Below, piece after piece: positions 15,625 to 21,494 of a stretch of 36,086 nucleotides of DNA (its first letter is position 1; each line of letters starts with the position of its first letter). The DNA comes from a virus. The translations under genes were made by a program, and so were the position numbers. The DNA lies in the IMG/VR virus record IMGVR_UViG_3300010885_021444, positions 1 through 36,086 of that record; one strand, given 5' to 3'. The notes under the pieces were generated by a model. That model saw only the letters and a program-made list of their open reading frames with translations, was not told where the DNA came from and made no database searches.

Positions 15625-16437
15625 TTACCATGCAGCCCACGACCCATTGCTAGATAGCTTGCTGTTGGTAGTTTTGCTGAAACACATACATGAATCAACT
15701 ACTTGACTACAGTCAGAGCATGCACCACAATAGAAGCATGCACCATCATACAGCTCAAGCATATCCTCTGTATTGACTGACTTACAGTTGAAACACTCAA
15801 CCTCAAACTCATCATAGTATCCATCATAAGATCCATAAGGCTTGAGTACAGAAGGCTTGCTAGCCCATGAGGTGAGGTAGCAGGAATCATTAGACCACCA
15901 TACACCTGATTCATCTTTCTTACCCTTCTCCTCATGGATAAGGTAGCATTGGTACTCAGCACGTGGGTCTACAGTAAGCACACACACCTTGGAACCAGAG
16001 GTAAAGTCTTCAATAATGTTATACAACTGTTCGTTGTCTAACGCCTTGACGCCACCCATATCATGCAGAATATCTTCTGCAAAGATACGTGTGTCGCTGC
16101 GGTCAGTACCATCCTCAAGCACTGGCAAGATACCATTGTGTGCTAGGTAGGTTTGAGTATCATGACCAACTGAGAACGGATGACAGTTGGCTATTGTCTG
16201 TGAGCCATGCGTAGCAAGGCGGGCATGCCACATAGCATACCCTTCTGGGTACTTACCACGGAGCTCAAGGAATTTATTGACTGCCTCATCAGGATTCATT
16301 GTACGTTCTACAATGATACGTTTATCGGCTGGTATTACAATCGCAAAGCCAAAGCCATGCGGGTTATTGAGAGCTGAGTTCTCTAGCTTCTCACGTGATG
16401 GTACTACGTTAGGCGGAACTACACATAGCATACACAT
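15625..16437 (-). CDS. Class II glutamine amidotransferase
   Basis: 270 residues beginning MCMLCV, so removal of Met1 exposes Cys2, the N-terminal nucleophile of Ntn-type amidotransferases. Other family motifs: NNPHGFGF (24-31), HARLATHG (71-78), CHPF (85-88), LAHNG (98-102) and SDTRIF (114-119). The enzyme releases ammonia from glutamine for a partner synthetase. The last about 50 residues add a Cys-rich zinc-ribbon tail (CFNC, CFYCGACSDC, CMC) not found in metabolic relatives. It is coupled by TAATG to the amidoligase, with a GAGGAG SD, which makes that protein the obvious partner. Confidence 0.85.
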   Translation of the reverse strand: MCMLCVVPPNVVPSREKLENSALNNPHGFGFAIVIPADKRIIVERTMNPDEAVNKFLELRGKYPEGYAMWHARLATHGSQTIANCHPFSVGHDTQTYLAHNGILPVLEDGTDRSDTRIFAEDILHDMGGVKALDNEQLYNIIEDFTSGSKVCVLTVDPRAEYQCYLIHEEKGKKDESGVWWSNDSCYLTSWASKPSVLKPYGSYDGYYDEFEVECFNCKSVNTEDMLELYDGACFYCGACSDCSQVVDSCMCFSKTTNSKLSSNGSWAAW

Positions 16438-18092
16438 TAGTTATTCTCCTCATCGTTGGTTGTTGTATCTGATTCAAACGTTTCGTTAATAATAATAAAG
16501 AGATTCGGATATGTCTCAGAGTTAGCTGATACATAGGCTACGAATCTAGCCCATGAGAATGGCTTAAGTTTAGGCACAATTTCTAGGGCACGGGTATACT
16601 CTGTTACTGCATGAACAAACTCAATGGCAGACAGCACACGTTCTTTACGCAGTGAACCCTTGAATACACGCACCTCTAAGGTATGTTCATTCTGTACATT
16701 GACTGCGCTATAACGATTCATGTCATGACTTTTGTTCTTGATCTTAGGAATAGCTTTACCCTTGTCATTGAAGGTAGCATAGTTAGAAGTACGACCAGCA
16801 ATGCGCTTGACCTGACGTTCATTGTCATAGATAAACTTAGTAAATCTAATTTGATGATTGTCATTAACAAATGCAGTCAAGCCTACATGCACATGGATAC
16901 CACATGAACTAGCATCCCATGATCGATAGCCCATACTGCGTAGTTTATCAAGCCATTTCCAATCAAGGCTGTGATATTCTTTAAGACTGTGAGGATGAGT
17001 AACAACCTCAAAGCCATAGCTTAATGAGCCATCTGATTTAAGATATAAACGTTTGCCATGGTCAGCAAAAGTAGATACATACTCAGCACCTTCACGTAAG
17101 TTAGCGCGACGTTGGCTAGCTTCTACCTCTAGCTCAATGCCCATGTATACACGGTCATCACCAAAGAATCTAGGCGATGGCTTGTAATTGTAGTTATAAA
17201 TATAACTACTGCCTTCATCGTTTTCTTCACAGTCATGACCGTCATCCTCTTGATACTCATAACCACAATCACCGCATTCAATGTACTCATCATAGCATAA
17301 TTGACAACGGTAATCACCATAGTGATTTGAATAAATAAGATTGTCACTATAATAAGTGGCACATGAATCACACTGTGAATAATCTGTATCATCAGGATTA
17401 AAGCATGAAGTACATACCCATTTGTTATCTAATAAGTTACGATCAACTGCATGAGTACCACGATATATATGATGCTCATTACAATCATTACATACAAATG
17501 CACAGCTACCATGAACATTATGTTGCTCACCATCAGAACCTGTGGCTACAAATGTACGGTGCCCTGAACTAGCAGCACTAACAGGTAACAGGATTTGATC
17601 ACAAGCATGACAGTTATCTAATACTGTAGTAGCATTTGGAAAGATACCATCAGGCAAGATAGAACTAAATTGATTACGTGTTATGTGATGATCATAATCA
17701 TATAGACTAACACCTAAAATACGTGAACGAATACATACCTTACACATTGCATTTGTATTTGTTAGTGTATACAAAGAGTAATTACTGTCATCACTAACAG
17801 GAGCAATAACATAGTACTGTGCATACCAACCTGGTACTGTGCTGTTTCTATGAAGTACTGAGTATGTATACAAAACACGTGGATCATAACAATGACTACA
17901 CGTACCATATTCATCTTCAGTTAACGTGATATTGATTGTTGCAAGTACATCTACACGACGCACTTCATAATCCCCAATGGGATCATACAATGCACTGATT
18001 GCATCTGCATGTATATTGCCATCTTGATTTAAGATAGCAGCTTGGATCTCTGGGTAAGTAAATACCTCAGGAGGAACCAATGTATCTGGCAT
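16437..18092 (-). CDS. COOH-NH2 ligase-type amidoligase with zinc-ribbon N-terminus
   Basis: 551 residues. The C-terminal half has the glutamine-synthetase-fold amidoligase motifs: MGIELEVE (317-324), LKSDGSL (351-357), GFEVVTHPHS (360-369), SCGIHVHVG (396-404), and NRYSAVNV/EVRVFKGS (459-480). These bind ATP/metal and join a carboxylate to an amine. The N-terminal half (65-290) is a chain of CxxC knuckles (CSHC 65, CKVC 117, CHAC 161, CNDC 201, CTSC 227, CDSC 241, CQLC 263, CGDC 273), probably several zinc ribbons for binding a protein or nucleic acid. With the adjacent amidotransferase it would form an ammonia-fed amidation system. The substrate is unknown. Confidence 0.82.
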   Translation of the reverse strand: MPDTLVPPEVFTYPEIQAAILNQDGNIHADAISALYDPIGDYEVRRVDVLATINITLTEDEYGTCSHCYDPRVLYTYSVLHRNSTVPGWYAQYYVIAPVSDDSNYSLYTLTNTNAMCKVCIRSRILGVSLYDYDHHITRNQFSSILPDGIFPNATTVLDNCHACDQILLPVSAASSGHRTFVATGSDGEQHNVHGSCAFVCNDCNEHHIYRGTHAVDRNLLDNKWVCTSCFNPDDTDYSQCDSCATYYSDNLIYSNHYGDYRCQLCYDEYIECGDCGYEYQEDDGHDCEENDEGSSYIYNYNYKPSPRFFGDDRVYMGIELEVEASQRRANLREGAEYVSTFADHGKRLYLKSDGSLSYGFEVVTHPHSLKEYHSLDWKWLDKLRSMGYRSWDASSCGIHVHVGLTAFVNDNHQIRFTKFIYDNERQVKRIAGRTSNYATFNDKGKAIPKIKNKSHDMNRYSAVNVQNEHTLEVRVFKGSLRKERVLSAIEFVHAVTEYTRALEIVPKLKPFSWARFVAYVSANSETYPNLFIIINETFESDTTTNDEENN

Positions 18093-18117
18093 AGCTTTCT
18101 CTCTTTCTCTTTGTTAG

Positions 18118-18549
18118 TTAGTACCAACCGTGAGTACGGTGGTGTGACCAAGCAATAGACGGCTTATCATATCTGGCTGATATGTATGCCAGTCCCCGCT
18201 CAATTTGCAGCGGGGCTGGCGTCTCAGGATTCAGCCCTAAGATCTGAGGTATACCCCCAGCATGTTCGCCAGATAATTCATCGACGTGTTTATTGAATGC
18301 CTCTGCTCTCCAGTTAGATTCGCTAGTCCACAATTTGTTTAACGCTTTCCACTCACTAAGATTCCAACCATAAGCAGCAGCTCTGGTTTTAGCATAACCT
18401 TTAGCCAGACGTGGAGTCCAGTAACCTTGCGGTAAATCACAGGTAGCACGCTCAATGATAGGAGAAGTTTGATGCTGAGCAAATCCAAAAAAAGATATTA
18501 CCATCAACATAAAAGCATTGAACGTTGCACTAATCTGTAGTTTATTCAT
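18118..18549 (-). CDS. Exported transglycosylase-like protein
   Basis: 143 residues from ATG 18549, which overlaps the previous stop (TAATG) and has GGAG upstream. Residues 11-24 (NAFMLMVISFFGFA) form a signal peptide or anchor. The rest is a lysozyme-like domain of the actinobacterial type: WKALNKLWTSESNW with catalytic-type Glu77, AGGIPQILGLNP, LQIERGLAYISARY and a terminal AWSHHRTHGWY. Such domains cleave peptidoglycan glycan strands. It lies in the replication-side operon beside the amidoligase, not with the endolysin, so it may act early at the wall or be a second lysis enzyme. Confidence 0.75.
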   Translation of the reverse strand: MNKLQISATFNAFMLMVISFFGFAQHQTSPIIERATCDLPQGYWTPRLAKGYAKTRAAAYGWNLSEWKALNKLWTSESNWRAEAFNKHVDELSGEHAGGIPQILGLNPETPAPLQIERGLAYISARYDKPSIAWSHHRTHGWY

Positions 18550-18779
18550 TACACTCTCCATGTCTGCCTGAGTATAGGCTCACCGGTTACAACACGTATC
18601 AATGCTACGCTAGCAGTAAACTCCGCTTCACTCTTACGAGCAAGCGCCCGTCTATAGTATGCTAGCGCATCATCATACGAATCAAAGTATCTTACTACTT
18701 CATCAGGTCTATGATCTGAATAGGTAAGTACTTTGAATTCTTTATCTTGTTCAGCTATATCAGTTAAGTACATATGCAT
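18549..18779 (-). CDS. Unknown small protein
   Basis: 76 residues from ATG 18779 (MHMYLTDIAEQDKEFKVLTY); an ATG at 18773 is an alternative. A YFDSYDDALAYYRRALARKS stretch forms a helix after a short strand; its pattern (strand, then D-A-x-x-Y-Y-R-R helix) suits a small alpha/beta host-interaction protein. It overlaps the upstream gene by 20 nt and is coupled to the transglycosylase-like gene by TAATG. No family recognised. Confidence 0.5.
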   Translation of the reverse strand: MHMYLTDIAEQDKEFKVLTYSDHRPDEVVRYFDSYDDALAYYRRALARKSEAEFTASVALIRVVTGEPILRQTWRV

Positions 18780-18972
18780 CAACGATCTCAGGAAAAACTT
18801 CGCTTTTATTAATAACCGAACGAAGTTCTTTCATGTTAGTTGACACACATAAGCTATGGTTACGTAGCCAAGCATGTTTACTGGCTGAACTTATTTCATA
18901 CCAATTAGATGGCAAATTATTTGTTTCATATACATCATCAATCATTACTGTATGGTTAATAGCTATGCGCAC
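18760..18972 (-). CDS. Unknown small protein
   Basis: 70 residues from GTG 18972, which overlaps the previous stop (TAGTG); GAGAGGA lies upstream. Sequence starts MRIAINHTVMIDDVYETNNL; the remainder (WYEISSASKHAWLRNHSLC) is mixed alpha/beta. No family recognised. One of a run of tiny tightly coupled genes between NADAR and the amidoligase. Confidence 0.5.
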   Translation of the reverse strand: MRIAINHTVMIDDVYETNNLPSNWYEISSASKHAWLRNHSLCVSTNMKELRSVINKSEVFPEIVDAYVLN

Positions 18973-19193
18973 TATCGATCCTCTCGTCCCTCTAATGCCA
19001 TCATCTTATAGTACTCATCGATGTCTAGTCCAACAGGCTCGGGCTCAAGTACTGACTCGACATGTAGCACAGCGTCGTTCACAAACGGAACGCCGTACTT
19101 GTCAGCCAGGTCGGCTGTCGCATAGGCAGCAGCATCCTCAGCTGAGTTGCATTCTTGAAACGATACAGTTTTAAAGACAACTTTATATTTCAC
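18972..19193 (-). CDS. Unknown small acidic protein
   Basis: 73 residues from GTG 19193 with a strong AAGGAG 7 nt upstream. MKYKVVFKTVSFQECNSAED begins with a beta strand, then a helix (AAAYATADLADKYG), and ends acidic (LDIDEYYKMMALEGRED). No family recognised. It starts inside the end of the 50-residue membrane protein gene. Confidence 0.55.
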   Translation of the reverse strand: MKYKVVFKTVSFQECNSAEDAAAYATADLADKYGVPFVNDAVLHVESVLEPEPVGLDIDEYYKMMALEGREDR

Positions 19194-19335
19194 GTGGCAA
19201 CTCCTTTATGAAGTTACGTAAGTAACGGTTACGTTCTTGCAGTTTAGCATTAGCCATGGTAGTAAGCACAAGCAGCACAGTACTGCTGGTTAGTGCAATC
19301 ATAATACCGAATACAGTTCCCATATTAAGGTACAT
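19183..19335 (-). CDS. 50-residue one-TM protein
   Basis: ATG 19335 with AGGAGG 5 nt upstream; an ATG at 19338 lies too close to the SD. MYLNMGTVFGIMIALTSSTV continues as a membrane segment (about residues 6-27), followed by a basic helix (KLQERNRYLRNFIKELPRE). It overlaps the next gene by 11 nt. Possibly a small membrane effector or superinfection-exclusion protein; only the topology is visible. Confidence 0.55.
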   Translation of the reverse strand: MYLNMGTVFGIMIALTSSTVLLVLTTMANAKLQERNRYLRNFIKELPREI

Positions 19336-19358
19336 CATATCCTCCTAGTGTTGACGAA

Positions 19359-19382
19359 GCCCCTGCCGTAGGGTTCAGGGGC
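19359..19382 (-). promoter_or_regulatory. GC-rich hairpin before the 50-residue gene
   Basis: GCCCCTG (19359-19365) and CAGGGGC (19376-19382) form a 7-bp stem with a 10-nt loop. It overlaps the last codons of the 55-residue gene and lies just upstream of the strong SD of the 50-residue gene. There is no T-tract, so it may set the level of read-through or translation rather than terminate. Confidence 0.35.
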
Positions 19383-19542
19383 GAGGCAACTGGAACATAG
19401 AGGGACCTGATAGGATCCCTTTCAGTTCATCAGCTACCAACTTACAGTTGTTGCAGCCACACTCAGTAAACTTATTACTGATGCGTAGTATATCGGACAG
19501 CCTAACCTCATAGGTAGGCATAGGTGCTGCGTGTTTGCTCAT
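19375..19542 (-). CDS. 55-residue protein with CxC..C motif
   Basis: ATG 19542 overlaps the NADAR stop (TAATG), with GGAG upstream. Product starts MSKHAAPMPTYEVRLSDILR and holds ECGCNNCKLVADELKGIL, a Cys cluster (CGCNNC) that could bind metal. The stop is at 19375-19377. No family recognised; coupling to NADAR suggests co-expression. Confidence 0.5.
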   Translation of the reverse strand: MSKHAAPMPTYEVRLSDILRISNKFTECGCNNCKLVADELKGILSGPSMFQLPRP

Positions 19543-19946
19543 TATGCTAGCTCCAATCGTATATCCATTAATATATTACCAAGCATATTCTTGCCTATTC
19601 CATTACATACCCCCCAGTAGGTATCGCCCCAGGTATTTTCTTCGACGATCTCTTCATTACCCGTAGCTATTAATTTCTTAGCTAAGTCTGGATGCTGCAC
19701 GAACTTAGCCTTTACTATATCGTACATAATTTGCAATCGATCTGCATCCCAGTCATCTTGGATCTTAACTTTCTTACCCAAGGCTTTGGCTTCAGCACCA
19801 GTTAACTTAATAAACCGGTGCTGCTCATACCCGTCCGCGCATTTCTGCGCCTGAAAGGCAGCTTCAGCATTCCTATATGCCAAACCGCCATACTCAACAG
19901 TACACTCCCAGAAGTTCGAGAGGTAAGTATCTTTAATGCTATTCAT
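19542..19946 (-). CDS. NADAR/YbiA-family N-glycosidase
   Basis: 134 residues from ATG 19946, with AAAGGG upstream; a TTG at 19952 is an alternative start. Family motifs in order: YLSNFWEC (8-15), NAEAAFQAQK (26-35) with Glu28, DDWDADR (64-70), IMYDIVKAKFVQHPDLAKKL (73-92), TGNEEIVEENTWGDTYWG (95-112) and GIGKNMLGNILMDIR (116-130). YbiA-like enzymes cleave N-glycosidic bonds of ribosylated compounds; NADAR proteins linked to DarT1-type toxins remove ADP-ribose from guanine in DNA. In a phage, repair of such damage would be an anti-defence function; that role is inferred. Confidence 0.88.
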   Translation of the reverse strand: MNSIKDTYLSNFWECTVEYGGLAYRNAEAAFQAQKCADGYEQHRFIKLTGAEAKALGKKVKIQDDWDADRLQIMYDIVKAKFVQHPDLAKKLIATGNEEIVEENTWGDTYWGVCNGIGKNMLGNILMDIRLELA

Positions 19947-19953
19947 TATCAAC

Positions 19954-20427
19954 TCACCCTTTCACTAATGGACGTTCGCAATCAAAGCATACTTTATGCC
20001 CGCGAGTTTGCACAATGAAGCACCAAGGACATACGATCTCTCTGGCTCCGAGCTCCAGGCTTTCGCCTAAGCCCATCGCTAAGTTCGGACTCATACAGTC
20101 CTCAAGGTGCACAGTTTGCGGGCGTAATTCATCTGGACGATTAGTCCAATCATGCCCACTTATAGGCTCAATATCTCGCAACCAAGGACGGCGATACTGC
20201 TGATTGCCTTCATCGACAATCTCATGAGCCTTATCGGCAAGCCTAGACTCACGCTTATCAGCGCATTCTAGGCACATAACTTGCCTATCATCTAACATGC
20301 ACACCAGACTAATTCCTGATATGCAGCCTGGACATTGGCGATCTGGCTCGATCCACTCGGGATCAATCACCAGCTCACGATGCCCTAACTCATACCCATC
20401 ATCATCAATTCCGTCATCGTAAAGCAT
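19954..20427 (-). CDS. Zinc-ribbon protein (two CxxC pairs twice)
   Basis: 157 residues from ATG 20427, which has AAAGGA 7 nt upstream; an ATG at 20454 lacks an SD. The N-terminus is very acidic (MLYDDGIDDDGYELGH). Two zinc-ribbon pairs are visible: CPGC...CLEC (about 31-57) and CPWC...CFDC (about 132-150). It may be a nucleic-acid-binding or protein-adaptor protein. It is the first gene of the long minus-strand operon after the terminator at 20507-20540. A decayed copy of its start region appears at about 21360-21400 on the plus strand. Confidence 0.6.
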   Translation of the reverse strand: MLYDDGIDDDGYELGHRELVIDPEWIEPDRQCPGCISGISLVCMLDDRQVMCLECADKRESRLADKAHEIVDEGNQQYRRPWLRDIEPISGHDWTNRPDELRPQTVHLEDCMSPNLAMGLGESLELGAREIVCPWCFIVQTRGHKVCFDCERPLVKG

Positions 20428-20506
20428 AACAGAATCCTTTCGTAATCCTGACATACGACTTGCACGCCAGTACCGAGAGCTAGGCAGAGGCTGCCTTGCT
20501 CGACAG

Positions 20507-20540
20507 CAAAACAGGCTACCTACCGAAGTAGGCAGCCTGT
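20507..20540 (-). terminator. Rho-independent terminator of the OB-like gene
   Basis: In minus-strand RNA, ACAGGCTGCCTAC (20540-20528) pairs with GTAGGTAGCCTGT (20523-20511) with one G-U pair and a UUCG tetraloop, followed by UUUUG. This is a textbook intrinsic terminator. It separates the OB-like gene from the Zn-ribbon/NADAR operon. Confidence 0.85.
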
Positions 20541-20546
20541 CTGCTG

Positions 20547-20572
20547 CTGAGATTACGCTAGCGTAATCTCAG
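20547..20572. repeat. Perfect 26-bp palindrome at the end of the OB-like gene
   Basis: CTGAGATTACGCT (20547-20559) is directly followed by its exact reverse complement. It covers the last codons (SEITLA) and the stop, and lies 7 bp before the terminator stem. It may be an operator or a processing hairpin. The inverted copy near 21270 lacks it. Confidence 0.7.
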
Positions 20573-20870
20573 ATACCTGGAAGGATTGCTTCCATTCATC
20601 ACCGACCTTGTTGGACTTGAACCAGCCGGTGATGTTAGCGCGTGGGCGCGGCGCTTGCGCCGCTGCTGCTTCATCCTCTCCGAGGATGACAGGGAAGGCT
20701 TCCCGCGCCTCATCGACTGCGTCGAATGAGATGAAGGGAAGGGACGACTCGAACTTACCGTTCTCGTCACGGAGGATGACGACACCAGTAAGGTAAGCAT
20801 TGCCAGACTTGGCAACCTTGACTTTAAGGGAAGCGAGTTCCCCTTTGAACTTAACAGAATTTGTGGACAT
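20553..20870 (-). CDS. OB-fold-like protein, candidate ssDNA-binding protein
   Basis: 105 residues from ATG 20870, preceded by a strong GAAAGGAGG. Strands FKGELASLKVKVAKSG and YLTGVVILRDENGKF, then SLPFISFDAVDEA, an Ala/Pro linker (about residues 70-81), and ANITGWFKSNKVGDEWKQSF plus VSEITLA suggest an OB-like barrel, the fold used by phage single-strand-binding proteins. It is a monocistronic gene with its own terminator, as expected for a highly made protein. The acidic C-terminal tail of typical SSBs is missing, so SSB function is a guess. Its start region pairs with an upstream inverted copy. Confidence 0.55.
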   Translation of the reverse strand: MSTNSVKFKGELASLKVKVAKSGNAYLTGVVILRDENGKFESSLPFISFDAVDEAREAFPVILGEDEAAAAQAPRPRANITGWFKSNKVGDEWKQSFQVSEITLA

Positions 20871-21028
20871 ATTTTGTCCTCCTTTCAAGCAGCCCGTCTT
20901 GCCACTGCCTGGGCGCCCGGTCTGTCAAGGACGACACGCGCAGCGTGGCGCAGCTTGCTGCTTGTCCTTGCAGACTGGGCTGGCTGTGGCAGGCTGTGCT
21001 GAAAGGAGGCTGTCCACAAGTTAAGTTC
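20847..21028 (-). promoter_or_regulatory. Structured leader masking SD, start codon and first codons
   Basis: Three 9-bp blocks pair in register: GAACTTAAC (20847-20855) with GTTAAGTTC (21020-21028); TTGTGGACA (20861-20869) with TGTCCACAA (21011-21019); CCTCCTTTC (20878-20886) with GAAAGGAGG (21001-21009). In minus-strand mRNA the 20847-20886 side holds codons 1-8, the ATG and the SD. The loop between (20887-21000) folds further: GCCCGGTCTG plus CAAGGAC (20915-20932) pair with GTCCTTG plus CAGACTGGGC (20964-20980), and two small hairpins lie inside. Translation would require opening of this structure. Confidence 0.65.
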
Positions 21029-21276
21029 ATGGAGGACACCGCTTCCAGTCAAGGTGCCGAGGCAGCAATGGCAACCGTCTGGTGTCTAATCACGTAGTGA
21101 GAGGTAAGGAGAGGAGGATCCAGCCGAGTCTCTGAGACAGCGGAGACAGGCGGCAGGAAGCCTGACCAGCATCCGACGGAGGGTGAAGCTAGGCTGCCTT
21201 GGCAGCCGTAGCGCGACACATCGTAGGCTGGGAGAGTCCTTAACGGGAGGCATGAAGGATGCCAGCCGTCTGCAGG
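21000..21276 (+). pseudogene. Decayed inverted copy of the OB-like gene
   Basis: The plus strand from the RBS-like TGAAAGGAGG at 21000 follows the OB-like gene block by block to about 21276, including the equivalents of its start (ATGTCC has become CTGTCC at 21010), CGCTTCC, AGTCAAGGT, CTGGTGTC, GGAAGCCT, GGTGAAGC-type and ACATC..GGCTGG..AGTCC words. Deletions of 8, 5 and 4 nt and others break the frame: the fifth codon is already a stop. It is not translatable as the same protein. It may be dead DNA, or it may be kept as a regulatory RNA/DNA element, since it retains hairpins where the gene has them (GGCTGCC-TT-GGCAGCC at 21192-21207 against GGCGC-AA-GCGCC in the gene). Confidence 0.7.
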
Positions 21277-21494
21277 GCAGCAGACTGACTGCCCTTCGGG
21301 CAGCCATGAGCCGTCTGCCGCCAAGGCAGACTCTGACCTGTGCGCAGTACGGCGCAAGGGTCAGGATTACTTATAGGATTTCCATTATGATGACAGGAAA
21401 TCTGATTATGTAAGGGGCGCTGGACTAAGCCCCTGGCAGACTGCAGCGTACAGCACACCTACTGCTGTAGCCAGCAGTGCTGCTAAGTAATCCT
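21249..21494. ncRNA. Candidate structured RNA domain (strand unknown)
   Basis: Dense perfect hairpins: GGCAT/ATGCC (21249-21263), GTCTGC/GCAGAC (21268-21285), CTGCCC/GGGCAG (21289-21303), GTCTGCC/GGCAGAC (21313-21331), CTGACC/GGTCAG with an inner TGCGC/GCGCA (21333-21364). Then an 11-bp long-range stem, AGGATTACTTA (21363-21373) with TAAGTAATCCT (21484-21494), encloses three more helices: GATTTCC/GGAAATC (21377-21402), AGGGGC/GCCCCT (21413-21434), and CAGACTGC/GCAGTGCTG with inner TACAGCA/TGCTGTA (21437-21482). A multi-branched RNA on either strand is plausible. No known family could be matched by eye. Confidence 0.45.

Larger units (their letters stand above)
20413..21394. repeat. Large imperfect inverted repeat centred near 20.94 kb
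   Basis: The left arm (20887 down to 20413) and right arm (21000 up to 21394) share at least 13 identical blocks of 6-11 nt in the same order. Examples (left minus/right plus): TGAAAGGAGG 20878-20887/21000-21009; AGTCAAGGT 20815-20823/21047-21055; GGAAGCCT 20697-20704/21156-21163; GGCTGG 20622-20627/21226-21231; CAGCAGAC 20539-20546/21278-21285; CAAGGCAG 20491-20498/21322-21329; GTCAGGATTAC 20442-20452/21360-21370; GATGAC 20413-20418/21389-21394. The right arm is shorter through many small deletions. Confidence 0.8.

Noticed and set aside
17129-17392. 87-codon minus-strand frame rich in Ile/Val inside the amidoligase gene
   Set aside because: It lies entirely inside the zinc-ribbon coding region in another frame; no start signal, and the overlying frame has clear motifs.
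18592-19400. Search for tRNA genes in minus-strand gaps
   Set aside because: No cloverleaf with a T-loop GTTCRAAY-type segment and acceptor pairing was found; the hairpin at 19359-19382 is too small.
20889-21458. Several overlapping open frames of 60-100 codons on both strands in the gene-free region
   Set aside because: They overlap each other, lack SD sites, have odd Cys/Arg/Ser-rich products, and run through the inverted copy and its hairpins.
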